From DASRCB01 sp035653295 (lineage in GTDB: Bacteria; Acidobacteriota; Terriglobia; Bryobacterales; Bryobacteraceae), in assembly GCA_035653295.1 (NCBI GenBank), contig DASRCB010000233.1, positions 10,505 to 74,504 on the forward strand: a DNA stretch of 64,000 nt, written 5' to 3'. Positions 9,049 through 17,726 of the stretch are shown here, one piece after another. The stretch's first letter is position 1; the number at the start of each line of letters is the position of its first letter. The translations under genes were made by a program, and so were the position numbers. Below the pieces are notes generated by a model. That model did no database searches. It had not been told where the DNA came from and saw only the letters and a program-made list of their open reading frames with translations.

Positions 9049-9948
9049 CTACACTTTCCTCCGCGCAGTCTTTGCCAGCGTCACGAAAATCGATCGCAGG
9101 GGCATCGGCTTCGTCTCGACGCGCGTTCGATCGCCGAAGATTGTCCGGATGTCGGCTAAGGAGCGGTCGTGCTCGAAATTCGTGTCTACATATCGAACCA
9201 CGTGATCGAAGTTCTCGATGTTGACCCATGCCCCGGGCCAGGAACCCGGCGCCGCCGCGACGCCGTCCGACAGAATCTCGATCTCGCGAAAACGGTTTGT
9301 CAGAACGCTGATCTCTTCGGAGAACCGCAGTCGGCCCTGGTCCAGGTAGCCCACATGAGTGACGAATGTTTCGATGTCGTGCAGATCGTGAGATGAGATG
9401 AGAATTGTTGCGTGTTCGCTGCTTGTAAGAATGCCTTCAGTGAGCTCGTCGCGAACCAGCGGGTCGAGTCCGGTGAAAGGTTCATCCAGCAATAGCAGGC
9501 GCGGCCGGTACGCAAGCGAGCATGCCAGGGCTGTTTTCATGCGCATGCCGTGCGAGAGGTTCGCCAGTTTTCGCGTCAGCGGCAGGTCGAACTCACGCAC
9601 GAGTTCTGCGGCGAAGGAGTCATCCCACGTCGGGTAAAAAGGCTTCAGATACGCCACAAGCGCCGCGACGGTCATCCAGGCCGGAAGTTGCTGGTCCGCG
9701 GCAACGTAGCCGATGTGCGCCAGATCCTGAGGCGCAAGACGCGTGGAATCTGCATCCAGGACGAAAGCGCGGCCCGACGTCGGCCGCAGAATGTTCATCA
9801 GAATTTTGATCGTGGTCGTCTTGCCTGCCCCATTGGGACCGATCAGGCCATAGATCCCGTTTTCCGGAACCTCGAACGTAAGCCCACGTAATACCTGCGT
9901 CCGTCTGAACGTTTTCGAGACATTATCGGTACGAATAGGACAATTCAT
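9049..9948 (-). CDS. ABC transporter ATP-binding protein
   Basis: A 299-residue ATPase subunit with Walker [11 protein letters not shown] near residue 38, a degenerate signature LSHGM near residue 135, Walker B LLLLDEPF near residue 155 and a switch histidine in ISSHDLHD. The extra 60-70 residues at the C-terminus are seen in drug- and lantibiotic-type exporters. It overlaps the preceding gntR gene by 4 bp (ATGA) and is followed after 4 bp by the permease, so the three genes are translationally coupled. The transported substrate is unknown. Confidence 0.9.
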
Positions 9949-10355
9949 TTGCCTTCGACCTCCTTTGCCAGTTCCGCATCCTGCAGTGCTTTCCAGTGCT
10001 CGGATACTGCGGAAACAACGTCATTCAGTTCAAGACCGATTTTTTTTGCTTCGACGACAAGCCGTTCCACTTCGGATCCGAGCAGCCGCCGGCGTTGTGC
10101 AACGGTGAATGGCGATCGCTTCGCGACCACGGTGCCGATCCCGGGCAGCACGTCCAGCAGCCTTTGAGACGTGAGTTCCGCGACAACTTTGTGGGCGGTG
10201 TTCGGATTGATTTTCAGTTCCTTGCTCAGCGCCCTCACGGACGGAAACGCGGCTCCCGCCGGCAGTTGACCGGAAACGATCGCCTTCTTGGCCGCGTACA
10301 CCACCTGGTCGTAGATGGGAATGCCCGGCCCGAACGCGACACGGAACGGAATCAC
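9945..10355 (-). CDS. GntR-family transcriptional regulator, YtrA subfamily
   Basis: A 136-residue regulator: winged helix-turn-helix in residues 10-75 ([48 protein letters not shown]) and a short helical C-terminal tail with no effector domain, as in YtrA-type members. The frame is open for another 76 codons upstream, but that stretch is antisense to a katG fragment and is spurious. I place the start at the GTG at 10355, where the domain begins. No ribosome-binding site is visible, and a -10-like CATAGT ends 6 nt before the GTG, so the mRNA is probably leaderless. It heads the ABC operon and likely represses it through the palindrome at 10358-10380. Confidence 0.82.
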
Positions 10356-10357
10356 AG

Positions 10358-10380
10358 CTGTACTATGACACGTGGTACAG
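10358..10380 (-). promoter_or_regulatory. Putative GntR operator overlapping its own promoter
   Basis: CTGTAC, an 11-nt spacer and GTACAG form a perfect 6-bp inverted repeat starting 3 nt upstream of the GTG start. A -10-like CATAGT (minus strand, 10362-10367) lies inside it. YtrA-type regulators bind such dyads in their own promoters, so autorepression is the simplest reading. Confidence 0.55.
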
Positions 10381-10406
10381 TAGAACGCAACGGAAAATCC
10401 GAGATG

Positions 10407-10544
10407 TCCTTGCCTCCGGCCCTTCGGTCCCCGAACTCGTTTCCACCAACCCGGGCATCGGCATCGACGTTCCGAGGGTCCGACAAGCGCGGCGGGGCGA
10501 ACGGTGCACGCATCCGCCTTGCTCCCCAAAAGGACTGGGAGGTC
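10407..10544 (+). pseudogene. Fragment of katG (138 bp, frameshifted)
   Basis: This stretch matches katG positions 6253-6389 with about a dozen differences, including a 1-bp insertion that breaks the frame. It starts and stops abruptly within the katG coding sequence and carries no start codon of its own. It could be a piece of a lost second catalase-peroxidase gene or a local partial duplication followed by drift. Confidence 0.85.
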
Positions 10545-10651
10545 TACTCGACATCGCGCGGGGAAGTCGATTACGGAACGCACGTACGGTCAGGCGTGGG
10601 TCGCTGACGCTGCGGCCGCAGAACAGCGGCTCTTCCAACCTTTGTGTCAAC

Positions 10652-10954
10652 ATGGTCCTTATGACGCCGACGCAGGCTCCCAAAATCCAGCTCACCAACA
10701 CCGCCGACTATCGCGAGAGCTACGCCAACAGCGTGCAGGTGCGCGTCAACCTGTGGGACTTTTTCCTGATGTTCGGCATCGTCAACCAGACCGCCCCCGA
10801 TAACGTCCAGATCCATAATTTCCAGGGCGTGTATATCAGCCCCCAGCAGGCCAAGGCTCTCTCCAACGTGCTGGCGCAGAACCTGTCGCAGTACGAGGCC
10901 ACCTTCGGCGAGATCCATCTGGAGCCTCACGTCGCCGGCTCGCCCATCCAGTGA
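10652..10954 (+). CDS. DUF3467-like small protein
   Basis: A 100-residue soluble protein. The core ESYANSVQVRVNLWDFFLMFG near residues 22-43, followed by QGVYISPQQAKALSNVLAQN, matches the DUF3467 pattern in which a WDF(F)L(x)FG segment precedes a phrase describing a chaperone-like or secretion-related small protein. The molecular function is unknown. ATG codons at 10652 and 10661 are both possible starts. The TGA stop overlaps the GTG start of the membrane glycosyltransferase (GTGA), so the two are translationally coupled. Confidence 0.75.
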   Translation: MVLMTPTQAPKIQLTNTADYRESYANSVQVRVNLWDFFLMFGIVNQTAPDNVQIHNFQGVYISPQQAKALSNVLAQNLSQYEATFGEIHLEPHVAGSPIQ

Positions 10955-12513
10955 CCGCGCGCCGTCCCGGTTTCGCGCACCTCATCTTTTTTGTCTTCTT
11001 CGGGGTCGTGCTGTTCGCCATCCACGCCCCGTTCTTCACGCTTCGGTATTTCTGGGATGAACTCGGCCAGTTCGTGCCCGCCGCGCTCGACATCATGCGT
11101 CGCGGCAAATGGGTCCCGGTCTCTGCGATCCCGAATGCGCATCCGCCGGCGGTCATGGCGTACCTCGCCGGTTTCTGGCGCGTAACGGGCTACTCCATCC
11201 CCGCCACCCGCTCGGCCATGCTGCTGCTCGCCTCCGTCGGCGTGATGTTTGCATTTCTTCTCGCCATTGAGCTCTGTAAAGGCCTTTCCGGCGCGCCCGC
11301 GTTCGCCGCCGTCATTCTGCTCGTCGCCGATCCGCTGTTCTACACGCAATCGATGATGGCGCAGCTCGACATGCCGGCCATGGTCCTCGGCTGTATCGCG
11401 CTCCTGTTCTTTCTCCAGGAGCGCTGGTTGTTGTCCGGAGCCGCCTGCATCTTCCTGCTGCTGGCGAAAGAAACGGCCATCGTCTTCCCGGCCGTGTTTG
11501 TGATCGAGCTTCTCTGGCGCGGGCGACGCTGGCGGGAGGCAGCATATTATGCGCCCTGCTTCATCGTGCTCGGTCTGTGGTTCCTGTACCTGCGGCACGT
11601 CACCGGTCACCTGTTCGGCGACCCTGGATTTACCCACTACAACATTCAGTGGGCGCTGAATCCGGTGCGCGTCGCACTTGCCATCCTGCGCCGCATTTAC
11701 TACCTGTTCCTCGCCGACTTTCGCTGGATCGGCGCCGCGGCGCTGATCTTCGCCCTCCGGCGCACCCGCATCTTTGCTACGCGTGCGTGGCGCATCACCG
11801 CGGTTGTTGCCGTGGCCCAAACGCTGCTGGTCAGCTTTCTTGGCGGGGCTGCCCTCGAGCGCTATTTAGTGCCGGTGCTCCCACTGCTGTACGCCGCCGT
11901 CGCCGCCGCCTTTACCACGCTGTCGCCGCGCCTGAGAACAGCCGCCATCCCACTGATGGCGGCCGGGCTGGTCGCGGGATGGTTCCTCAATCCGATCCTC
12001 ACCTTTCCGTATGAAGACAACCTGGCCATGGCCGATTTCGTCAACCTGCACGTCGCCGCGGCCAGGACGCTGGAGTCCAGCTACCCGGACGCAACTATTT
12101 ACACCGCCTGGCCCCTCACCGCCGCCCTGCGACGGCCCGATTACGGCTACGTTCATCGCCGCCTGCACACGGTCGAAACCTCCGACCTGCACTATGCCAC
12201 GCTCAGCCGGCTCGACCCGGCCAAAGTGGATGTTCTGGTTCTCTACGCCCGCGAGTGGCAGTCGTCCTGGAGCGTAATGCGTCTGGAGTGGGTTCGCCGC
12301 CTGCTTAGCCGGTACTATGAGTACGCACCGGACATGACCCCCGACCAGGCGGCCGCCGTTCTGCACCTGGTTCCCGTCCTGCATATCGAACTCCACGATC
12401 AATGGGTCGAGATTCTGGCCAGGAAGCCACGGGCCGGGGCGGAGCCCGTCGAAGTTCACTCGCGCCGTCCCAGTTTCCTGACGAACGACACATCCGCATC
12501 CAGGAAGTCGTAG
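10951..12513 (+). CDS. Membrane glycosyltransferase, PMT/ArnT-like fold
   Basis: A 520-residue polytopic protein with about ten hydrophobic segments in the first 370 residues. FWDELGQF near residue 38 supplies the acidic pair expected in the first periplasmic loop of GT-C enzymes of the PMT/ArnT type, and AHPPAVMAYL and MAQLDMPAMVLG resemble later family motifs. Such enzymes move sugars from polyprenyl-phosphate donors to lipids or proteins on the outer face of the inner membrane; donor and acceptor are unknown. It starts with a GTG that overlaps the preceding stop codon. Its 3' end overlaps the convergent Nudix gene by 58 bp. Confidence 0.82.
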   Translation: MTARRPGFAHLIFFVFFGVVLFAIHAPFFTLRYFWDELGQFVPAALDIMRRGKWVPVSAIPNAHPPAVMAYLAGFWRVTGYSIPATRSAMLLLASVGVMFAFLLAIELCKGLSGAPAFAAVILLVADPLFYTQSMMAQLDMPAMVLGCIALLFFLQERWLLSGAACIFLLLAKETAIVFPAVFVIELLWRGRRWREAAYYAPCFIVLGLWFLYLRHVTGHLFGDPGFTHYNIQWALNPVRVALAILRRIYYLFLADFRWIGAAALIFALRRTRIFATRAWRITAVVAVAQTLLVSFLGGAALERYLVPVLPLLYAAVAAAFTTLSPRLRTAAIPLMAAGLVAGWFLNPILTFPYEDNLAMADFVNLHVAAARTLESSYPDATIYTAWPLTAALRRPDYGYVHRRLHTVETSDLHYATLSRLDPAKVDVLVLYAREWQSSWSVMRLEWVRRLLSRYYEYAPDMTPDQAAAVLHLVPVLHIELHDQWVEILARKPRAGAEPVEVHSRRPSFLTNDTSASRKS

Positions 12514-12860
12514 TCCGGCAGGCGGCCCGGCTCTTCCCATTCCATGCGTTCGAAGACCCGGTTTACCGGTGTGCCCGCATATTCCGTGACGTCGAAAAAC
12601 ATCAGCTGGAACGGCGGCCGCTGCCCGTAGCGATAGCGAAAACGGTGCAGCTCGCGCCCCACGCTGGCCTCGATACCAAGTTCCTCGCGCAGCTCCCGAA
12701 CCAGCGCCTCCGCTGGATTTTCGCCCTTCTCTACTTTGCCGCCGGGGAACTCCCACTTCAGCGCGTGCGTGTCCTCGCGGCTGCGCTGGCAAATCAGAAT
12801 GCGCCCGTCTGCATCACGGATGACCCCGGCCACCACCGTAAGCACTGGCTCCATTGTCAT
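12456..12860 (-). CDS. Nudix hydrolase, MutT-like
   Basis: A 134-residue pyrophosphohydrolase. The Nudix box GGKVEKGENPAEALVREL continues into REELGIE and meets the GX5EX7REUXEEXGU consensus fully, so metal binding and catalysis should be intact. The size and the ILICQRS / LKWEFPGG segments resemble MutT (8-oxo-dGTPase) or its close relatives, but specificity cannot be read. The start is uncertain: ATG at 12860 or 12854, or a GTG at 12872; all overlap the end of the upstream redox gene, suggesting translational coupling. Confidence 0.88.
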   Translation of the reverse strand: MTMEPVLTVVAGVIRDADGRILICQRSREDTHALKWEFPGGKVEKGENPAEALVRELREELGIEASVGRELHRFRYRYGQRPPFQLMFFDVTEYAGTPVNRVFERMEWEEPGRLPDYDFLDADVSFVRKLGRRE

Positions 12861-13608
12861 GTTTTTCGACACGAAGCGTCCAGTTCAGCGGTACCGTCTC
12901 GGGTAGATAGCACATTCGGTCATCGCAGGCCTGGTACTTGAGCTCCCCCTCGATCGTCAGGTCGCCGGCCGGCTGCGATTGGGCGACGGTCACGTCGCGA
13001 ATCAGCCGGAAACGGCCCTCGAAGACGGGCGCCTTCTCGTCGATGGCAGCCAAATAGAGGATCCTGGGCGCGGGCATTTCCACCGCGTGGGCGGTATACG
13101 CGGTCGAGCCATTCAGGGTCCACGAGATGGGAATGTATCCTTCCGCGCCCGGAGCGTAAACATGCATCCCCGGCTTGAGAGAGGCATCGAGGATCAGCGC
13201 AATGCGATCTCCCGGAAGGACTTGCATATTGCTGGCCGACGATGTCAGGTCGATGTGGCGGCCCGAGTGCGCCTCGCCTGCCGGACTCCACGGCGCAATA
13301 TGCGCAAGCACCGCCGCGGCCGTATAGTGCGCATCAAAGTACTTCGCCTTGACTCGCCCGGCGCTATCGAGCACGATGATTCCGGGCTGCGTGATCCCGT
13401 CGGTCGGCTTGCTTACCGTGGCGAACCCGACGCCAAAGTCTCCAGCCTGCGGCAGTTCCTCAACCCGAAAGAATTCCACGATAGCCCCCTTTGCCCTGAT
13501 CACGGATTCAAATCCAGGCAGCAAAGCCCCCACAGCCGGCCCGGTTTCAGCCGCAACAGCTACCGTGGCAAGAACAACCAATGCAATCTGGGGCAGGCTC
13601 TTAGCCAT
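12814..13608 (-). CDS. Exported redox protein: truncated peroxiredoxin-like segment plus DsbD-alpha-like domain
   Basis: A 264-residue protein with a signal peptide (MAKSLPQIALVVLATVAVAA). Residues about 25-105 look like the C-terminal half of an AhpC/TSA redoxin (GIIVLDSAGRVKAKYFDAHY) but lack its N-terminal strand and cysteine motif. Residues about 115-255 resemble the DsbD N-terminal (alpha) domain, with the redox pair in YQACDDRMCYLP, used to pass electrons to periplasmic partners. The combination suggests a former redoxin-DsbD-alpha fusion that lost the catalytic half of the redoxin by internal deletion. I chose the ATG at 13608, where the signal peptide begins. It precedes the Nudix gene with a short overlap. 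Confidence 0.72.
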   Translation of the reverse strand: MAKSLPQIALVVLATVAVAAETGPAVGALLPGFESVIRAKGAIVEFFRVEELPQAGDFGVGFATVSKPTDGITQPGIIVLDSAGRVKAKYFDAHYTAAAVLAHIAPWSPAGEAHSGRHIDLTSSASNMQVLPGDRIALILDASLKPGMHVYAPGAEGYIPISWTLNGSTAYTAHAVEMPAPRILYLAAIDEKAPVFEGRFRLIRDVTVAQSQPAGDLTIEGELKYQACDDRMCYLPETVPLNWTLRVEKHDNGASAYGGGRGHP

Positions 13609-13656
13609 GGTGAAAGCCTCCGGCGAGTTCCCAGCCCTCGTGGTGGGCATCAACCG

Positions 13657-15273
13657 TCATGACGAAATCGGCGTCCCCACTCGGCTTAACGCCGCCAGCG
13701 ACGCCTCCCTCCGCTCGCTCAGCACCCGCGCCGCGGTCTCGACCGATAACCACCACACGTAGCCGCCGATCGCCATCATGAACGCCATGGTCGCGAAAAA
13801 CGCCAGCTCGGTATCCAGCGCGAAGCGCGCCAGATACGCCAGGCTCACCGGCACGCCCGCGACCAGGAATCCCAGGAAGCCCACCCACTGCACCTTGACT
13901 CCGCTGGTGCGCCGGAACGCCTGGCTGAGATCCGCCGCCCGCGGGCTATAGGCTGACACCAGATTGCCGATTGCGAGCAGCCAGACCGCAATCAGCACAC
14001 AGATGCACACCGCTTCGGCAGCCTGCACCGGGCGTACCGGAATGCGGATCAGCAGGCAAATAATCAACACGATGCTGGCATCGATCGCGGTGAAGAACGC
14101 CGTGGCGACGTTCTTGGCGAAAATCACGCTCCGCACCGGCGGCGGATATACGAAGTACGATTGAGCGGCCGCCCGGTCCACGCCGAAGATGTTCCAGTAC
14201 AGCACGTCCGCCAGCAGGAGCACGGCATAAACCATTGCGATGGCCAGAAAGTTCTGGCGAAGCCAGGAACCGGAGGGATCCTGGAAGGCGATGGGAATGA
14301 AAACCATCAGGCCAAACGAAAAGCCCATGATGAATGCCAGCCGAAATCGTGGCGCGCGAGCGAGCACGCGCAGTTCTTTCTCCGCGAGTGCTCCCAGTGG
14401 ATCGCGAAACATCGACGACGGCCAGCTCAGCAGCCACGCGAATGTGCGCCGCGCCCCCGCGGCTTCGAGTTGCGGGCGGCTTAACTCCACCTCGCGCAGG
14501 CTGCGATCGAACTGCCAGCGTCCGAACAGATACGCCGCGACAATCCATGCGCAGATCACTATCCACGCCACAACGCCGCCAATGCCTGACGCGATACGGG
14601 CCGCCGCGGTCCACGGGAAGAACCAGACCGGGATCTGCGTGATCGCCGCCTTCAGGTGCCTATTGCGCGCGAGGAACACGGACATCTGCGGCAGCGCCGC
14701 CATGAGAACGAAGAAGAAGATGGCCATTTCCCGAATGCGGCGCCGCGCCAGCAGCCGAGTGAGCAGATCGCGCATTCCGGCCGCCAGCAGGATATTGAAG
14801 ATTACGAACAGCAGGAATCCCGCCGGCGACCACCTGGGCAGCTTCGGATTCAGCAGGCAGCCGATGGATGCGCCCGCGATCACGATGAGAATCTCCACGC
14901 CGCTGGAAGTCCGCAACAGCACTTCGATCCCGAACAGGCTTCGCGGTGGAACCGGATAGACGATCAGCTTCGGCAACTCCAGCGAGCTCCCCGTCGATGC
15001 GATCAGCAGCGGAACCACCTGCCAGTAGATGAAGGCGATCATCAGCCCAGCGGCGAATACGTACGGCAGGACGGGCACGCTGCCTGGAGCCGACGCCAGC
15101 GCGGCCGCGCCGAAAGCGATGGTCACAAACAAGCCGTACCAAAGCACACCGAGCAGAATCGCCACGGCGACATTGCCCTTCGTAATCCGAGGCAGGCGGT
15201 TCCATGTACAGCGCCAGTAGGCCTGGACAATCGCGCCCACCTGATTGCGTGTGGCGCCTGCGGCGGACTTCAC
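13657..15273 (-). CDS. ABC-2-type transporter permease
   Basis: A 538-residue membrane protein with about 12 hydrophobic segments (VAVAILLGVLWYGLFVTIAF, VLPYVFAAGLMIAFIYW, WIVICAWIVAAYLFGRW, FIMGFSFGLMVFIPIAF, AIDASIVLIICLLIRIPV, LAFFATMAFMMAIGGYVWW). It starts with the GTG at 15273, overlapping the ATPase stop codon by 4 bp (GTGA). The long open frame upstream of that GTG is antisense-type sequence over the ATPase gene and is not used. With the ATPase it forms a two-gene exporter of unknown substrate. Confidence 0.85.
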   Translation of the reverse strand: MKSAAGATRNQVGAIVQAYWRCTWNRLPRITKGNVAVAILLGVLWYGLFVTIAFGAAALASAPGSVPVLPYVFAAGLMIAFIYWQVVPLLIASTGSSLELPKLIVYPVPPRSLFGIEVLLRTSSGVEILIVIAGASIGCLLNPKLPRWSPAGFLLFVIFNILLAAGMRDLLTRLLARRRIREMAIFFFVLMAALPQMSVFLARNRHLKAAITQIPVWFFPWTAAARIASGIGGVVAWIVICAWIVAAYLFGRWQFDRSLREVELSRPQLEAAGARRTFAWLLSWPSSMFRDPLGALAEKELRVLARAPRFRLAFIMGFSFGLMVFIPIAFQDPSGSWLRQNFLAIAMVYAVLLLADVLYWNIFGVDRAAAQSYFVYPPPVRSVIFAKNVATAFFTAIDASIVLIICLLIRIPVRPVQAAEAVCICVLIAVWLLAIGNLVSAYSPRAADLSQAFRRTSGVKVQWVGFLGFLVAGVPVSLAYLARFALDTELAFFATMAFMMAIGGYVWWLSVETAARVLSERREASLAALSRVGTPISS

Positions 15274-16025
15274 GCCAGCCACTCCAGGCGCTCCGTTGCG
15301 CGCTCGGCGCCCACCACGCGCACGAACGTGTCTTCCAGGCTCTCGCTTCCGGAGCGCAGCTCCGCCATGCTGCCTTCCAGCACTACGCGTCCCCGATTCA
15401 CGATGGCGACGTGATCGCACAGGCGCTCCACCACCTCGAGCACATGCGAGGTGAGAAACACGGTCGCTCCGCGGCGCACCTGCTCGGACAGCAGGTCTTT
15501 CATCAGCCGCGCCCCCACCACATCCACGCCTTCGAATGGCTCGTCCATCAGGAAAAGATCCGGCCGATGAATCAGCGCGGCGGCCATGGCCACGCGTTTA
15601 CGCATCCCTTTGGAAAAGTCGCCGATGAGCTTGCGCTCGCTGCCGGTTAACTCGAAGAGTTCCAGCAACTCGGCTCCGCGTTCACGGGCCAGCCGGCGAT
15701 CCAGACGGTACATCCGGCCGGTGAACTCCAGAAATTCCGCAGCGGTCAGGTTGTCGAACAGCAGCGATTCATCCGGAACCAGGCCGATGTGCGACTTGAT
15801 TTCCACGGCGCGCTCGGGCATGGGCAAACCGAGCAGCTCGATGGCGCCGGAGGTCGGCTCCGCCAGGCCCATCAGCATTCGTATGGTCGTGGTTTTGCCC
15901 GCGCCGTTCGGGCCCAGAAAGCCGAAAAAGGAACCTCGCGGAACCACCAGATCCAGCCCATCAACCGCGGCATTTTCGCCATAAACCTTGCGCAACTGGT
16001 GTACGGCGATGGCCGGGCTTTCCAT
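15270..16025 (-). CDS. ABC transporter ATP-binding protein
   Basis: A 251-residue ATPase with Walker [15 protein letters not shown] near residue 38, signature FSKGMRKRVAMAAAL near residue 137, Walker B LFLMDEPFEGVD near residue 158 and switch region FLTSHVLEVVE. It belongs to the CcmA/NatA-type group that pairs with ABC-2 permeases. The ATG at 16025 is immediately followed by the usual beta-strand (IAVHQLRKVYGE); the open frame further upstream is not coding. It is divergent from the acyltransferase gene, with 108 bp between the two starts. Confidence 0.93.
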   Translation of the reverse strand: MESPAIAVHQLRKVYGENAAVDGLDLVVPRGSFFGFLGPNGAGKTTTIRMLMGLAEPTSGAIELLGLPMPERAVEIKSHIGLVPDESLLFDNLTAAEFLEFTGRMYRLDRRLARERGAELLELFELTGSERKLIGDFSKGMRKRVAMAAALIHRPDLFLMDEPFEGVDVVGARLMKDLLSEQVRRGATVFLTSHVLEVVERLCDHVAIVNRGRVVLEGSMAELRSGSESLEDTFVRVVGAERATERLEWLA

Positions 16026-16133
16026 GCTTATGACCAGAGTAACCGAGTGGTACCGGCGGTCTAAATGGCGGGATTGGTTCTGGTACGGCCGCCCCTGTGT
16101 GATTTCACCCGGTTCGCGGAACCTGAATGAGCT

Positions 16134-17336
16134 GTGGCAAGTGCGAAGCTCAATCCGCTCACGACCCTGCTCGTCGACATACCCGCGCGCCGAACCAGGC
16201 CCAAGGCCGGCGGGCATATCGCCGAACTCGACGGCCTGCGCGGCGTCGCCGTGCTGCTGGTGCTGCTGTACCACTTTTCGATCGTCCTCACCTACGGCGC
16301 CGGCCCGGTTCGCGCCCTGCGAACGGTGTTCACGCCCGGCTGGACCGGCGTCGATCTCTTCTTCGTTCTCTCCGGGTGCCTGATCACCGGCATTCTCCTC
16401 GACGAGAAAGGGACGCGCGGCTACTTCCGCCGCTTCTACATTCGCCGCGTGCTGCGCATTTGTCCCGTTTACTATCTGGCGCTGCTGGTCAGCTTCACCG
16501 TCGCGCGCGCGTGGCTCCTGCCTGTGGGCGGCGTCCCGTTTGCAACCTCGCTGGCCTACTTCTTCAACTTCTCCAACTGGCTCAGCCTGCATGGCCGCGA
16601 GATCGAAGCGCTGAATCATTACTGGTCGCTCGCGGTCGAGGAGCAGTTTTACCTGACCTTTCCGCTTGCGGTTTTCCTGCTGAGCCGGAAGGCGCTGCTG
16701 CGGGCGCTCACGGCGGTAATCGTGCTTGCGCCGGTGGTGCGCTTCTTTATCCTGTCCAACGTTGCCGACCCGGAAATGGCGAGGCGAATCGCTTACGTCC
16801 TGACCCCGGCCCGCGCCGATGGACTCGCCTTTGGGGCCGTCGTCGCCATCGTGCTGCGCGATGAGCGGCTGCGCGCCGCGGCGCTTCGGTACTCGGGCGC
16901 GGCGCTCGGGGCCATTGTGTCGCTGCTGCTGATGTGGTTTGGGGTGAAAGCGCGCTTTCACCTGGAATCAGCCGCCACGCTGTCCCTGCTGTACACCCTG
17001 CTGGCCTGCGCGTATGCTCTGATCGTGCTGCGCGCCGCCGATGCCGCCGGCGGCGGCTCTGCCGCGCAGAAGGTGTTGCGGTTCCAGTTCCTTCGCCGGG
17101 CCGGACGTTACAGCTATGCGGCCTACGTGTTCCATTTCCCGTTGCTGGTTGCCACTATGCCTCTGTTTCTCGGCCTGTCCGATCGCGGGCGGCATCTGCT
17201 CGCTCTCCCGTGGTTCCTTGCGGGCATCGCCATGACGTTCCTGCTGGCACGCATTTCGTGGTCGCTGATGGAAGCGCCGATTCTGAGGCTGAAGAGCGCT
17301 CTGGCCCCCAGCCCGCGCGAGGTCACGGGAAGCTGA
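16134..17336 (+). CDS. Membrane acyltransferase, acyltransferase-3 family
   Basis: A 400-residue protein with ten or so transmembrane segments. HIAELDGLRGVAVLLVLLYH near residue 28 is the family signature containing the catalytic-site histidine, followed by WTGVDLFFVLSGCLITGILL, FYIRRVLRICPVYYLALL and HYWSLAVEEQFYL. These enzymes (OafA/NodX type) add acetyl or other acyl groups to sugars of cell-surface polysaccharides or lipids. It starts with GTG at 16134. It is convergent with the TonB-like gene, overlapping by 14 bp. Confidence 0.92.
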   Translation: MASAKLNPLTTLLVDIPARRTRPKAGGHIAELDGLRGVAVLLVLLYHFSIVLTYGAGPVRALRTVFTPGWTGVDLFFVLSGCLITGILLDEKGTRGYFRRFYIRRVLRICPVYYLALLVSFTVARAWLLPVGGVPFATSLAYFFNFSNWLSLHGREIEALNHYWSLAVEEQFYLTFPLAVFLLSRKALLRALTAVIVLAPVVRFFILSNVADPEMARRIAYVLTPARADGLAFGAVVAIVLRDERLRAAALRYSGAALGAIVSLLLMWFGVKARFHLESAATLSLLYTLLACAYALIVLRAADAAGGGSAAQKVLRFQFLRRAGRYSYAAYVFHFPLLVATMPLFLGLSDRGRHLLALPWFLAGIAMTFLLARISWSLMEAPILRLKSALAPSPREVTGS

Positions 17337-17682
17337 CATCGATCTGTGTGATGATGTCCACCGGCTGCGCGTTGATGGGGCAGGGCGGATTGTAACGCCA
17401 CTTCCTCACCGCGGCAAGCGCAGCGGCCACCAGCAGTGGATCTCCGCTCAGTACCGTCAGCTCGCGAATCTCGCCGGTTTTCGTGATCATGGCCCGAAGC
17501 ATCACTGTGCCGGTGATGCCGCGGCTGCGGGCGGCCTTTGGCCAGACCGGGCGCACGTAGCGGTGAAACCCAGCGCTGCAGAGGACGTCGCCGACCATAA
17601 TCCGCTGTTGCGGCGCGGCGGGCGCCGGCGGTTCGCGCGCGCAGGCGGCGAGCAGCAGCCACCCGAGGAAAATCCGCCACAC
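17323..17682 (-). CDS. TonB C-terminal-domain lipoprotein
   Basis: A 119-residue protein with a lipoprotein signal (MWRIFLGWLLLAACAR, lipobox LAAC, Cys14). The remainder is a TonB C-terminal-like domain: RYVRPVWPKAARSRGITGTV, MITKTGEIRELTVLSGDPLL and AAVRKWRYNPP. It lacks the proline-rich spacer and inner-membrane anchor of classical TonB, so it is unlikely to energise receptors with ExbBD. Such short TonB-domain lipoproteins are frequent in Acidobacteria, with unknown roles. Confidence 0.82.
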   Translation of the reverse strand: MWRIFLGWLLLAACAREPPAPAAPQQRIMVGDVLCSAGFHRYVRPVWPKAARSRGITGTVMLRAMITKTGEIRELTVLSGDPLLVAAALAAVRKWRYNPPCPINAQPVDIITQIDVSFP

Positions 17683-17726
17683 GGCGTATTAGAAACCGGC
17701 GCGAGAGCCGTGGTTCCACGGCAGTA

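Noticed and set aside
10355..10583. N-terminal 76-codon extension of the GntR regulator
   Set aside because: The extension is the antisense translation of a katG fragment and would place the DNA-binding domain internally.
10927..11820. 297-codon frame antisense to the membrane glycosyltransferase
   Set aside because: It mirrors hydrophobic codons as Gln/Arg/Asp-rich sequence; the sense strand has clear membrane helices.
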